A DNA stretch of 64,000 nucleotides from Ktedonosporobacter rubrisoli (GTDB lineage Bacteria; Chloroflexota; Ktedonobacteria; Ktedonobacterales; Ktedonobacteraceae), in the NCBI RefSeq assembly GCF_004208415.1, contig NZ_CP035758.1, positions 3,534,001-3,598,000 on the forward strand, given 5' to 3'. A model generated the notes under the pieces. It made no database searches. It saw only the letters and a program-made list of their open reading frames with translations, and had not been told where the DNA came from. Positions 8,029 to 18,091 of this stretch are shown one piece after another; position 1 is the stretch's first letter; each line of letters opens with the position of its first letter. The position numbers and the translations under genes are program-made.

Positions 8029-9744
8029 TCACAGCTTTTGATCCAATTGGCGAAATTTTGTGTATCGCTGCTCTAAGAGTGCGGGAACAGGTACGGCAGA
8101 CAGCTCAGTCAGAACCTGATATAGTCGTTCTGCCACTAAACGACTCGTGATCAAATGATCAAGGTGTGCACCATCCAGCGGTTCAGGAATAATACCGTCG
8201 ATGACTCCCAGTTCCAGCAGGTCTGGAGCCGTAATACGCAGAGCAGATGCCGCTTGTGGAGCGTACTTATTGTCCCGCCACAAAATTGCCGCCGCTGCTT
8301 CTGGAGAAGCAACAGTATAGATGCTATTCTCCAGCATCAGCACCCGATCAGCAAAACCCAGGGCCAGGGCACCACCACTACCACCTTCTCCAATTATCAC
8401 AGCTACCGTTGGCACAGACAAAGATGCCATAAGCATGAGGCTTTCGGCAATGGCCTGTGCCTGCCCACGCTGTTCAGCTTCCAGCCCTGGAAAGGCGCCA
8501 GGTGTATCAATCAAGCAGATAACAGGCAACCTGAACTTCTCCGCATAGCGCATAAGTCTCTGTACTTTGCGATATCCTTCGGGATGGGGCATGCCAAAAT
8601 TGTGTGCTTGATTCTGTTGGGTATTGTGTCCTTTCTGCTGTCCGATGAACATAACTGTTCGGCCAAGAAATGTTGCTACCCCACCAATAATTGCGGGATC
8701 ATCGCCGTAACGCCGATCTCCCCGTAACTCAAAAAAGCTCGTACATAACAGGCGGATATAGTCAGCCGTATGAGGACGTTGCAGATGACGCGCAATTCGT
8801 ACTCGGTCCCATACACTCTCAGAGACTGGCGACTTCTCTGCCGTTCCAATCCATCGAAGAGGGTGCAGAGGTGGACTAAACTGCAGTGTATTTTGTAATG
8901 AATGAATAGAGAGCAATTGTATAAGTGTGGCACGTAGCGAGGAGCGCGGCACGATAGCATCGAGCATGCCATGTTCGAGCATAAATTCAGAGGTATCGGT
9001 CCCTTCTGGTAATTTCTTATAGGAAAATTGCTCAATCACACGCGGACCAGCAAAGCCAATCAATGCGCCAGGCTCGGCGAGAATAACATCGCCCAACATA
9101 GCAAAACTGGCAGCCACACCACCTGTTGTCGGATGGGTCAATAAGGAAATGAAGGGCACTCGTGCTGCACCAAGTCGCTGTAAAGCGATGGTGGTTTTTG
9201 CCATTTGCATCAGCGAGAAGATTCCTTCCTGCATTCGTGCACCGCCCGAAGCTGAGACGATGAGCAACGGGATGAGCTGCTCACGCGCCAGCTCAATGGC
9301 TCGTGTGATCTTCTCTCCCACGACTAAGCCCATACTTCCACCAATAAAATGGAAGTCCATAACCGCTATGACGAGTGCATATCCTGCGATACTTCCTGTG
9401 CCCGTAATAATAGCTTCAGCAAGCCCAGTGCGCGCCTGGGCCTCGTGCAGCTTTTCTGGATAGGTCCATGATTGATTGCTAAAATTGAGAGGATCGCCAG
9501 AGTAAAGATGAGCTTCGGTCTCCACAAAGCTGCCAGCATCCAACAGGCTATTTATCCGCTCAAACGCCGAAAGCTGGAAATGATGACCGCATTCGAGACA
9601 GACCCTGGCATTGTTTTCTAAGGCACGTACGTATAACAATGCCTTGCAATGAGGGCATTTCACCAGCACATCTTTTCTCGTATAAGCAGGACGCTCAACC
9701 GGGCTTTCGTTTTCATACATCGCTATCTGAGTGTTCTCAATCAT
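8029..9744 (-). CDS. accDA: Acetyl-CoA carboxylase carboxyltransferase, fused beta-alpha subunits
   Basis: The 571-residue protein carries an AccD-type half followed by an AccA-type half. The four-Cys zinc ribbon (C30, C33, C49, C52) is that of the beta subunit. SASGGARMQEG and GGVAASFAMLGD follow, and the alpha half contains IDTPGAFPG and GEGGSGGALALG. It transfers CO2 from carboxybiotin to acetyl-CoA to give malonyl-CoA. AGAGGT precedes the ATG. It follows the terminal PKS-NRPS gene on the same strand after about 210 bp. No biotin carboxylase or BCCP gene is in the window. It could be a dedicated malonyl-CoA supply for the two malonyl-type AT domains, or the housekeeping enzyme by chance next to the cluster. 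Confidence 0.92.
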   Translation of the reverse strand: MIENTQIAMYENESPVERPAYTRKDVLVKCPHCKALLYVRALENNARVCLECGHHFQLSAFERINSLLDAGSFVETEAHLYSGDPLNFSNQSWTYPEKLHEAQARTGLAEAIITGTGSIAGYALVIAVMDFHFIGGSMGLVVGEKITRAIELAREQLIPLLIVSASGGARMQEGIFSLMQMAKTTIALQRLGAARVPFISLLTHPTTGGVAASFAMLGDVILAEPGALIGFAGPRVIEQFSYKKLPEGTDTSEFMLEHGMLDAIVPRSSLRATLIQLLSIHSLQNTLQFSPPLHPLRWIGTAEKSPVSESVWDRVRIARHLQRPHTADYIRLLCTSFFELRGDRRYGDDPAIIGGVATFLGRTVMFIGQQKGHNTQQNQAHNFGMPHPEGYRKVQRLMRYAEKFRLPVICLIDTPGAFPGLEAEQRGQAQAIAESLMLMASLSVPTVAVIIGEGGSGGALALGFADRVLMLENSIYTVASPEAAAAILWRDNKYAPQAASALRITAPDLLELGVIDGIIPEPLDGAHLDHLITSRLVAERLYQVLTELSAVPVPALLEQRYTKFRQLDQKL

Positions 9745-9847
9745 CTTTAAACCTCTATTGGAATCCTAAAAAGATGCCCTTCATAAGATTCCCCTCTTAC
9801 ATCATGAATGTATGCGCCATCAATCGTAGCAAGCGCTGTCGCGGGAC

Positions 9848-9880
9848 CAAACAGCTTGCCGGGTAGAGGCAAGCTGTTTG
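9848..9880. other. Stem-loop between the PKS-NRPS gene and accDA
   Basis: A 13-bp perfect stem (CAAACAGCTTGCC and its complement) encloses a 7-nt loop. Reading toward accDA there is no T-run after it, so it is more likely an mRNA processing or stabilising element than a terminator. It may allow accDA to be expressed at a different level from the synthetase genes. Confidence 0.5.
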
Positions 9881-9952
9881 ATTCTGAAATGCGACATTTT
9901 CCCACGCCTACCGCTTCGTTCCAGATTTCGTCGGAGGCGATGCACAGCAGCC

Positions 9953-12900
9953 TCACACAACTTTTTGTGAAATGGGGTGATGCAGTAACTTGAAATCAGT
10001 CAGATGCCGCTCTGGATCTGCTACCACCTGCTCTAAAAAGGCTGTGTAGTCTGCGAACATGCGATTGATTGTCTCTTTGTCAAACAAATGTGTGCTATAC
10101 TCCCAGACTATTTCCACATATTCGCCACGATCGATCAATGAGTAATAAATGTCAGACACGATGCGTCTGAACGAAAGTCGTTCGCCATAAGTAAGCCCTG
10201 GCAGGTCATCATCCACTTCCTCAGCGTTATACTGGGCCATAAAGATGCGCCCCGGACGCTCGTGGCTGGTATAATATTCAGGATGAAACTCTTCCAAAAC
10301 ACGCACAAAGGGTAACTCGCGCTGAGCAATAGCCCCAACAACAGCCTCACGCACCCGCGCCAGGAGTTCGCGGAAGCCGGGATTGCCGGCCAGGCTGGTA
10401 CGTAGCGTGATCATATTAGCCAGAGGCCCGACCATTGAAAGCATTTCTGGCCTGTCGCGATTCGGGAAAGATGACTCAACCAACATCTCCTCCTGCCCGC
10501 TTAAATGGAAGCATAGAGCGTTAAAAGCCGCAAGCATTACCATATAGAGGGTAGCGCTCTGTTCCTGTCCAACTGCCTTTAGACGATCCGCAAGCGACCT
10601 GGGTAGATGCCACTCTTGCAGTGCGCTCGGCATGTATTCTTGCGGGCGAGGGCGGTCTGTAGGTAGTTGCAGCGGGGTGAGCGTTCCAGAAAATTTCTCG
10701 CGCCAGTAGGCCAGCATGTCTGCCAGGAGCTCTCCCTGGAAACGCTTCTGCTCCCAGGCCGCCACGTCGGCAAATTGCACGGTCAAAGGCGGCAAGTGCC
10801 ACTGCTCACCCTTAACGAGTGCTTTCATAATGATACTCATCTCGTGCTGTATCTTCTCAGAAGAGACTCCATCCCAGATGGCTTGATGGGCAACAATGAT
10901 CCAGGCATAGCGCTCTTCATCCAGGCGATAGAGGCGCATACGCCAGAGCGGAGCTTGCTCCATACGGAACCCGGTATGCTCTTCTTCGGCGGCCAGGCGT
11001 AGCATGGTCGAAAAACGCTCATGGGCAGGCAAGGTGCGCAGATCCTTAAGTGGGATTGAAATGGGCAGTTCTGGCTTGATTACCTGAATAACCTGCTGCT
11101 CATGTTCATCAAAAGCAGTTCGTAAGATCTCGTGCCGCTTCGCAACTTCATTTATGCAGCGCTCGAAGAGGGCATGGTCTAGCTGACCTTCTAAGATCCA
11201 GCCAATCGAGAAATTATCATACTCCGATTGTTCGGGGTAAAGCTGATAGCGCTTCCAGCGCCTGCGCTGCTGCCAGCTTGCCAACAATGGTTGCGTGCGC
11301 GAAACTGGCACAATTGGCAGAAAGGCTTGTTTGCTCTGCTCAATGACGGCGCTTAGCGAGGCCACTGTGGACTGTTCATAGAGTGTGCGATCCTGCAGCT
11401 CGATCTTGAATGTCTCGCGCAGACGAGCGATCAGGCTAATTGCCAGCAACGAGTGACCACCTAATTCAAAAAAGTTATCGTAGATGCCAATCTCGTCGAT
11501 GCCCAGAAACTCCTGCCAGAGAACCGCGACTTTGCGCTCAACCTCAGTGCGCGGCGCAACATAGTCGTTGAGGAGAGTTGAGCGAAACTGTTCGGCCGGA
11601 GACGCCATCAGCTCCGTTGAAGAGTCCTTCAGAGTGTTTTCCGCTTCCTTTTCCACTTCCTGGGAAGCGATTTCCAGTACGCTATATTTAGCATCTATCC
11701 AATAACGCTGACGCTCAAAAGGATAAGTGGGTAGAGCAACGCGACGGCCCTGACCTGAGGAGCGCGCCGAGAAATTCACTGGAACGCCAGCCAGCCAGAG
11801 TTTGCCTAAAGCTGTCAGCAGAAATGTCGTGTCAGTTTGCACATCGCGCGGGTGACGCATCGTTGGTACAGAGACTACGGAACGGGCTATTTGTGGCCCA
11901 AGTTGTCGAAGCTGCGCCTTCATAGTCTGATCTGGCCCCACTTCGATCAATATCCGACCAGGCTCGACCAGGAGCGTTTGGATGGCATCGGACAGGCGAA
12001 CAGTCTGCCGCAGATGTTTGAGCCAATAAGTGGCATCAAGCGCTTCCTGGGCCGTAATCCAGGTGCCCGTCGTGCAAGAGACATAGGGAATGCGCGGCGC
12101 GTGCAAGGTGATCTGACTAAACACTTGACGGAATGGCTCTAACATGGCATCCATCATCGGCGAATGGAAGGCATGCGAGGTATGCAATGTGCTATATACC
12201 ATCTTTGCCTCGGACAAAGTTTGCTTTAATCTGGCGATGGCTTCGAAAGAGCCGCCCACGATACACTGGGCTGGGCCAAAGATGACTGCGATGGAAAGCT
12301 GCTCGTCAAGGAACCCTTTCATCACCTCTTCTGAGGCTGCCACGCTGATCATAGCGCCTCCAGGCATGCTCTGCATCAGTTGACCGCGCTTGGAGACAAG
12401 ATAGAGCGCATCATCCAGCGAAAACACACCGGCCAGGCACGCTGCAACATATTCGCCAAGGCTATGACCGACCATCGTGTCTGGCACAACGCCGTAGGAC
12501 TCCAACAGGCGTGCAAGGGCGTATTCGGTCACAAACAAAGCTGATTGGGCAATATCTGTCCGATTGAGGACCAGGGCGCTGCTCTCGGCCTGCTCAGGTG
12601 GAGGAAAGAGCAATGTGCGCAAGTCGAGACCAAGCAAAGGCAAGAGACGTTCGGCGCAATAGTCAATCCAACGGCGATATACCTGCTCAGTAGCATAAAG
12701 CTCTTGCCCCATCTGGATATATTGCGCACCTTGTCCGGGGAAGAGAAAGACGAGAGAGCGATCTCCTGGTTCAACAACCGAAGAGAGAAGTTGGGCTACA
12801 TCGCGCGTGGCTAGAGCTGTGCTAGCCTGCTTCCTGCTGGTGGCGACGAGCATACGTCGATAGGGCATCGCTCTGCGGCCTTGTTGGAGAGTTAGCGCAA

Positions 12901-14356
12901 TATCCGCCAGTTCGCTTTGCGGATGTGCTTCCAGGTAGCGAGCGAGTTGATCCGTCATAGTTTCCAACGCAGAGGCAGTCCTGGCGGAGAGCACGAGCAA
13001 CTGAGGGGCGCTGGATGGCGTTCTAGGTGCAAGAGGTGGCGCTTCCTCCAGGACGACATGTACGTTGGTTCCCCCGATCCCAAAGGCACTAACGCCGGCG
13101 CGGCGGGGTGTTGGGCCGCTTTGCCACTCAGTCAGGCGAGTGTTGACATAAAACGGGCTATGGGCAAAATCAATCTGTGGATTGGGGCTCTGGAAATGCA
13201 GGCTTGGCGGTAGTTGTTTCTGATGGAGTGCCAGAGTGGTTTTGATAAGGCCAGCAATCCCGGCAGCTACGTCCAGGTGGCCAAGATTGGTCTTCAGCGA
13301 GCCTAGCGCGCAGAACGTGTTCCGGCTAGCACCGCAGGCGCGAAAAGCTTGAGTGAGAGCCGCAATCTCGATAGGATCGCCGATGGTGGTGCCCGTGCCA
13401 TGAGCCTCAACGTAACCGATGCTGTCAGCTGTCACGTTAGCAAGGGCCAGCGCCTCGCTGATTACTTCGGCCTGGCCATCGATGCTGGGCGCAGTATAGC
13501 CCATCTTTTGCTCTCCATCATTGTTCATGGCAGCTCCCTTAATCACTGCGTAGATCTGGTCCCCGTCAGCCAGCGCATCTTCCAGGCGTTTGAGCACAAC
13601 GACTCCCAGGCCATTGCCACCAACTGTTCCTTGAGCAAGGGCGTCAAAAGCGCGGCAGTGACCATCCGGCGAGCCAATCCCACCTTGCTCATATAGGTAT
13701 CCAGATCGCTCAAGGCCCTGCAAGGCGACTCCTCCGGCCAGGACCATATCGCACTGGTAGTTGAGCAAGCTCTGATAGGCCAGAGCCACAGCCACTAATG
13801 AGGTTGAGCAAGCTGTCTGGACGGTAATTGCCGGACCTTTCAGGCCAAGTTTATAGGCTACACGCGTAGCAAGAAAGTCTTTTTCACTGGCGAGCATGGT
13901 TTCATAGTCATCAATCGATTTGAGCTCTGCACGTCTGGGATAGATATGCTCTAACAGGTACAGGTTCATGCCAGCGCCGGCAAAAACCCCGATCCGTCCT
14001 GGATATTGCGTGGCATCATAGCCAGCATGTTCGAGCGCCTGCCAGGCACATTCGAGAAACAGTCGTTGCTGGGGATCAATAATCCGCGCCTCTCGTGCGC
14101 TGTAGCCAAAGAATGCAGCATCAAAAACCTCGATATCATCAAGAAAGGCCCCGGCTGGTACATAATCGGGATTATTTTGTAAGCTGGGATCGCGCTGCAA
14201 AGCCTCATCCTCGGCGGCGCTCAAACGTGTGATTGCCTCGTGTCCGCTACAGAGGTTTTGCCAGAGCGCTTCAATGCTCTGCGCACCTGGAAAGCGGCCG
14301 GCCATGCCGATGATAGCTACCCCTTCTAAATTGTGCGTTTCTTGTAATTTACTCAT
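9953..14356 (-). CDS. Hybrid PKS-NRPS protein, KS-AT-T-C
   Basis: The 1467-residue protein has a ketosynthase (about 10-435; TACSTSLVA, EAHGTGT, NLGHLD), an acyltransferase (about 530-830; GHSLGEY, and HAFH typical of malonyl-CoA selection), a carrier domain (about 930-1000; GGHSL) and a terminal condensation domain (about 1020-1450). No ketoreductase, dehydratase, thioesterase or reductase is present. In the condensation domain the HHxxxDG motif reads HQAIWDG, so the second, catalytic His is replaced by Gln. AGAGGA lies about 7 nt before the ATG. It appears to be the last assembly-line enzyme of the operon, extending a seryl intermediate with malonate. How the chain is released is unclear. 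Confidence 0.93.
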   Translation of the reverse strand: MSKLQETHNLEGVAIIGMAGRFPGAQSIEALWQNLCSGHEAITRLSAAEDEALQRDPSLQNNPDYVPAGAFLDDIEVFDAAFFGYSAREARIIDPQQRLFLECAWQALEHAGYDATQYPGRIGVFAGAGMNLYLLEHIYPRRAELKSIDDYETMLASEKDFLATRVAYKLGLKGPAITVQTACSTSLVAVALAYQSLLNYQCDMVLAGGVALQGLERSGYLYEQGGIGSPDGHCRAFDALAQGTVGGNGLGVVVLKRLEDALADGDQIYAVIKGAAMNNDGEQKMGYTAPSIDGQAEVISEALALANVTADSIGYVEAHGTGTTIGDPIEIAALTQAFRACGASRNTFCALGSLKTNLGHLDVAAGIAGLIKTTLALHQKQLPPSLHFQSPNPQIDFAHSPFYVNTRLTEWQSGPTPRRAGVSAFGIGGTNVHVVLEEAPPLAPRTPSSAPQLLVLSARTASALETMTDQLARYLEAHPQSELADIALTLQQGRRAMPYRRMLVATSRKQASTALATRDVAQLLSSVVEPGDRSLVFLFPGQGAQYIQMGQELYATEQVYRRWIDYCAERLLPLLGLDLRTLLFPPPEQAESSALVLNRTDIAQSALFVTEYALARLLESYGVVPDTMVGHSLGEYVAACLAGVFSLDDALYLVSKRGQLMQSMPGGAMISVAASEEVMKGFLDEQLSIAVIFGPAQCIVGGSFEAIARLKQTLSEAKMVYSTLHTSHAFHSPMMDAMLEPFRQVFSQITLHAPRIPYVSCTTGTWITAQEALDATYWLKHLRQTVRLSDAIQTLLVEPGRILIEVGPDQTMKAQLRQLGPQIARSVVSVPTMRHPRDVQTDTTFLLTALGKLWLAGVPVNFSARSSGQGRRVALPTYPFERQRYWIDAKYSVLEIASQEVEKEAENTLKDSSTELMASPAEQFRSTLLNDYVAPRTEVERKVAVLWQEFLGIDEIGIYDNFFELGGHSLLAISLIARLRETFKIELQDRTLYEQSTVASLSAVIEQSKQAFLPIVPVSRTQPLLASWQQRRRWKRYQLYPEQSEYDNFSIGWILEGQLDHALFERCINEVAKRHEILRTAFDEHEQQVIQVIKPELPISIPLKDLRTLPAHERFSTMLRLAAEEEHTGFRMEQAPLWRMRLYRLDEERYAWIIVAHQAIWDGVSSEKIQHEMSIIMKALVKGEQWHLPPLTVQFADVAAWEQKRFQGELLADMLAYWREKFSGTLTPLQLPTDRPRPQEYMPSALQEWHLPRSLADRLKAVGQEQSATLYMVMLAAFNALCFHLSGQEEMLVESSFPNRDRPEMLSMVGPLANMITLRTSLAGNPGFRELLARVREAVVGAIAQRELPFVRVLEEFHPEYYTSHERPGRIFMAQYNAEEVDDDLPGLTYGERLSFRRIVSDIYYSLIDRGEYVEIVWEYSTHLFDKETINRMFADYTAFLEQVVADPERHLTDFKLLHHPISQKVV

Positions 14357-14429
14357 ATGATATTTTCCTCTTCTTTCTGCATAGAAACTTTTTTTGGCTG
14401 CTCTCTATTGGTCAAAACTGGAAATAGGT

Positions 14430-17400
14430 TTATGGATGTTTGCGTTTGAATGCCTGGCGCTGCCTGGCTGCTCTCTCCCGAATGTTCTGCACTGACCATG
14501 CTGCAGACCTGCTGCTTTGACTTACATGGCGCGCGAGTGTCTGGATGGTCGTAAAGCGAAATGCCTCCATAATGCTCAATTCAACGTGCAGGCGCTCCCT
14601 CAGCTTGCTTCGCATCTGAGTAACCAGTAGCGAATGCCCACCCAGTTCAAAGAAGTTGCTCTCTATGCTGATCTGCTGGAGATGAAGTATTTCTCCCCAG
14701 ATCTCGGCGATGGTACGCTCAATATCATTGCTGGGAGGAACATATGCTCTTGGCTGCGAAGGAGTTTCTTCCATGATCTGGGGCAAGCGCTGGCGATCAA
14801 ATTTGCCATTAGGAGAAAGCGGCAGACTCTCAAGGATCATGAATGTGCGCGGTACCATATAATCGGGTAATCGCGCACTCAGGTAGCGCTGGATCTCCTC
14901 TACATCGAGGCTGTCACCCTGGTTCATGGGCGAGCTAGTTGGGATGAGATACGCAACAAGCCTGGTATCGCCAGGAGCCAGCTCTCTAGTGATAGCTACT
15001 GCTTCGCGCACAGCCGGGTGCTGCATCAGCACCATTTCAATCTCTTCAAGTTCAATGCGCAGTCCGCGAATCTTCACCTGATGATCCATACGCCCCAGAT
15101 ACTCAAGCGCTCCGTCCGCGCGATAGCGAGCAATGTCGCCTGTTTTGTAGAGGCGGGCCGTGGGTTCCACGCTAAATGGGTCAGGGATAAATTTTTCGGC
15201 TGTTTGCTCAGGTTTATTGAGATAACCGCGCGCAACCTGCACGCCACCAATGTGCAATTCGCCAGGAACACCGATTGGAACTGGCTGCCCCAGGTGATCA
15301 AGGACATAGAGCCGTGTGTTGGCTAGCGGAAAGCCAATAGCGACAGTCTTGCTTTGATCCCCGCGCTGACATTCCCAATAGCTAACGTCAATGGCGGCCT
15401 CGGTTGGCCCATATAAATTGGAGAGCTGCGCTTGAGAGCGCTGATAGAAGCGTGTTTGCACTAGTGGCGAGAGCGCTTCACCGCTACAAATGACACGCCG
15501 CAGAGAGAAGCATTCCTCCAATCCTGGCTCGTCAAGCATGAGCTGAAGCATAGAAGGTACAAAATGCAGTGTGGTAATCGCCGCACTCTTGATGATTTCT
15601 ACAAGATAGGCAGTATCCTTGTGCCTCTCAGGCTCGGCCATGACCAGGCGTGCTCCGGTTATTAAAGGCCAGAAAAACTCCCAGACTGAGACATCGAAAC
15701 TGAAAGGCGTTTTTTGTAAAACTCGGTCCTGCCCGGTCAGTTGATAGTGGTCTTGCATCCAGAGCAACCGGTTACAGACACCGCGATGAGTGTTCATGAC
15801 TCCCTTTGGTTTACCGGTGGAACCTGACGTATAGATCACGTATGCCAGTTGCTCTGGACTGCCTGAAATCGCCGGCAGCTCCTGGCTAAAACGGGCAATG
15901 CGCTGCCAATCTTCGTCAAGGCAGACAAGAGGCATTGTCATGGCTGCAAAGCGTTCTGCTAGATGACTCTGGGTCAATAGCATGGGTACTTGCGCATCCT
16001 TGAGCATATACTCAAGACGTTGCGGGGGATAATATGGGTCCAGCGGAAGATAGGCGGCACCGGCCTTCAAGATTCCCAGCAAACCGATAACCATCTCCAG
16101 CGAACGCTCAACGGAGATGCCCACCAGGGTCTCGGACGTGACGCCCCGGGCCATGAGAAAGTTGGCAAGCTGATTAGCACGCTCATCAAGCTGACAGTAA
16201 GTCATTACAGCCTGTTTGTAGGTGAGAGCAATTTCGTGAGGAGTGCGCTCGACCTGCTTCTCAAAGAGTCGAGGTAAAAAGTGGCTATCTTGATAAATGA
16301 CCTGCGTAGCGTTCCAATCTACGGTCATCTGCTGCAATTCCCTCTGGGAGAGAATGGGCAGGCGAGCAATCTTTGTGTCAGGTTGAGCCACGCATGCTTG
16401 CAAGAGCTGGGAGAAGTGGCCGATCATTCGCTCGATGGTAGCTGGTGTAAAGAGATCGGTGGCATACACAAAAGCGCACGTAAAGCCGTCGAACCCATTT
16501 TGAGCTTGGTGATGTTCAGTTATCTCAAGGGTGAGATCAACTTGTGCTCCAACTCGCTCGACATTCTCAGGCAAGAGGATCAGGCCAGGCCAGCTAAGCT
16601 GCTCATCTGCGCCTGCATCAACACTCAACATGACTTGAAACAGCGGTGTATGGCTGGTCGTACGCTCCGGTCTCAGTTGCTCCACAAGTTTCTCGAAGGG
16701 ATACTCCTGATGTTGGTACGCTTCCAGCGTGGCGACCCTTACCCGCTCCAGCAGAGTGCGAAAGTCTGGTTGGTGTGCCAGCGAAATCCGAATGGCCAGA
16801 GTATTCACAAACAAGCCGAGAACGTTCTCGGCTTGTTTCCGCTGGCGATTCCAGACAGGTAAACCAACCAGAAGATCCTCCTGAGCGGTGTAACGCGCTA
16901 AAAAGACAAGAAAAACAGCCAGCAGAGCCATAACGCTGGTAACATGTTCAGCCCGGCACAATGCCCGCAGTTTAGCCACAGTCTCGTCGGCAAGCTGAAA
17001 ATTGTAAACGGCGCCGCGATTGCTCCTTACCGCAGGCCGAGGAGCATCGAGAGGCAATTGCAACAGCGCCGGGGCTGTCGCAAGTTGCCGTTTCCAGTAG
17101 GCTAAAGCTTCATCCATCTCCCCGCGCTGCCAGCGTGCTCGTTCCCAGCAAGCCAGATCAACAAATTGCAAGCCTTCTGGCGCTGGCGGAAGCGCCTGCC
17201 CTGTTGCCAGTGCCGTGTAAAGCGCTCCTAAATCCTCCATCAGTAGACCATTCGACCAGCCATCTGTAATCAGATGGTGGAGCGTAAGCAGGAGCATATG
17301 CTCCTGCTCCTGCAATTTGTAGAGCGTGGCCCGAAAAAGGGGGCCGCGCTCAAGATCAAAAGGAATTTGATAATCTGCTGCGAGCACTGCCTTCAGGTGC

Positions 17401-17813
17401 TGTGGAAAGTCGCTATTCCCTCTGAGCTCCTGCAAATCGATCAAGCTCAAAGGGCGCCTTTGCTGTGCAGAAATGCGCTGTACTGGTTGCCCATTCACTT
17501 CGGTATAGCAGGTGCGCAGGGCAGCATGGCGCTGCTCAAGCACTGCCAGGCTTTCCTCTAACAAGGAAACATTCAGAGCGCCCACTAGTCTATAGGCAAT
17601 GGGTAGATGGTAGACGGTGGAAGCAGGCTCCATCTGTTGGAGGAACCAGATACGTTCCTGGGCAAATGACAATGGTAACGCCTCCGTCTGCGTTTGCCTG
17701 GGAATCTGCCCCAACGCGTGGACTTCCTGCTTCTGCCGCCAGCGTTGCAGCATGCTTATCTCGTTTCCAACCAGTCCGGGCTGATTTTTCTTCTGAGCGT
17801 TATCTTTCAACAT
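14430..17813 (-). CDS. Nonribosomal peptide synthetase module, C-A-T, serine-type
   Basis: The module has a condensation domain (about 40-470; intact HHLITDG), an adenylation domain (about 500-1000; YVIYTSGSTGKPKG, YGPTEAAID, A10 lysine in PLSPNGKFDR) and a carrier domain (about 1030-1100; GGHSL). Reading the specificity pocket by eye gives D-V-W-H-I-S-L-I-D, which fits the established serine code (DVWHxSLID). An in-frame ATG lies six codons earlier, but AGAGGA is placed correctly only for the start used here. The preceding synthetase gene ends about 20 bp upstream and the PKS-NRPS gene begins 73 bp downstream, so all are one transcription unit. Confidence 0.93.
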   Translation of the reverse strand: MLKDNAQKKNQPGLVGNEISMLQRWRQKQEVHALGQIPRQTQTEALPLSFAQERIWFLQQMEPASTVYHLPIAYRLVGALNVSLLEESLAVLEQRHAALRTCYTEVNGQPVQRISAQQRRPLSLIDLQELRGNSDFPQHLKAVLAADYQIPFDLERGPLFRATLYKLQEQEHMLLLTLHHLITDGWSNGLLMEDLGALYTALATGQALPPAPEGLQFVDLACWERARWQRGEMDEALAYWKRQLATAPALLQLPLDAPRPAVRSNRGAVYNFQLADETVAKLRALCRAEHVTSVMALLAVFLVFLARYTAQEDLLVGLPVWNRQRKQAENVLGLFVNTLAIRISLAHQPDFRTLLERVRVATLEAYQHQEYPFEKLVEQLRPERTTSHTPLFQVMLSVDAGADEQLSWPGLILLPENVERVGAQVDLTLEITEHHQAQNGFDGFTCAFVYATDLFTPATIERMIGHFSQLLQACVAQPDTKIARLPILSQRELQQMTVDWNATQVIYQDSHFLPRLFEKQVERTPHEIALTYKQAVMTYCQLDERANQLANFLMARGVTSETLVGISVERSLEMVIGLLGILKAGAAYLPLDPYYPPQRLEYMLKDAQVPMLLTQSHLAERFAAMTMPLVCLDEDWQRIARFSQELPAISGSPEQLAYVIYTSGSTGKPKGVMNTHRGVCNRLLWMQDHYQLTGQDRVLQKTPFSFDVSVWEFFWPLITGARLVMAEPERHKDTAYLVEIIKSAAITTLHFVPSMLQLMLDEPGLEECFSLRRVICSGEALSPLVQTRFYQRSQAQLSNLYGPTEAAIDVSYWECQRGDQSKTVAIGFPLANTRLYVLDHLGQPVPIGVPGELHIGGVQVARGYLNKPEQTAEKFIPDPFSVEPTARLYKTGDIARYRADGALEYLGRMDHQVKIRGLRIELEEIEMVLMQHPAVREAVAITRELAPGDTRLVAYLIPTSSPMNQGDSLDVEEIQRYLSARLPDYMVPRTFMILESLPLSPNGKFDRQRLPQIMEETPSQPRAYVPPSNDIERTIAEIWGEILHLQQISIESNFFELGGHSLLVTQMRSKLRERLHVELSIMEAFRFTTIQTLARHVSQSSRSAAWSVQNIRERAARQRQAFKRKHP

Positions 17814-17833
17814 CTGTTTTCCTCTGTCCATCG

Positions 17834-18091
17834 TTAAACTACTGAGTTCTTTGGAGATTCGTTCTCTAGAAGCCTGGTTAGTTCGCCTTTGATTCTTTGG
17901 GCAAGCTGTCCAATAGTTTGCTCTTCAAACAGCCAGCGCAGAGGAATATCCAGGGCAAAGATTTCGCGCAGGCGATTAAGAACTCGCGTCATTTGTAGAG
18001 AATCTACACCTAGCTCTAGAAAGTTGGTATGAATGCCAAGGGGGCTATTCCTGACGCATCTTGCCAGACCTGCGCTACGAGCTTTTCGCAC
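17834..18091 (-). pseudogene. Acyl carrier protein end of the frameshifted NRPS-PKS gene
   Basis: This frame holds the carrier domain (GIHTNFLELGVDSLQ; Ser in DSL accepts phosphopantetheine) and continues, one base out of phase, the acyltransferase fragment upstream. Restoring one C to the C5 run near 18042 gives the continuous peptide GIAPLGIHTNF. It is therefore the C-terminus of the 2.1-kilo-residue NRPS-PKS rather than a free-standing ACP, unless the lesion is real and translation re-initiates. Confidence 0.75.

Noticed and set aside
9747..9956. 69-codon minus-strand frame starting with GTG overlapping the PKS-NRPS stop
   Set aside because: The overlap looks like coupling, but there is no family, it contains the 13-bp stem-loop, and composition is not convincingly protein-like.
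17834..18091. Stand-alone acyl carrier protein gene
   Set aside because: The upstream fragment continues into it when one C is restored, so it is the end of the NRPS-PKS gene.
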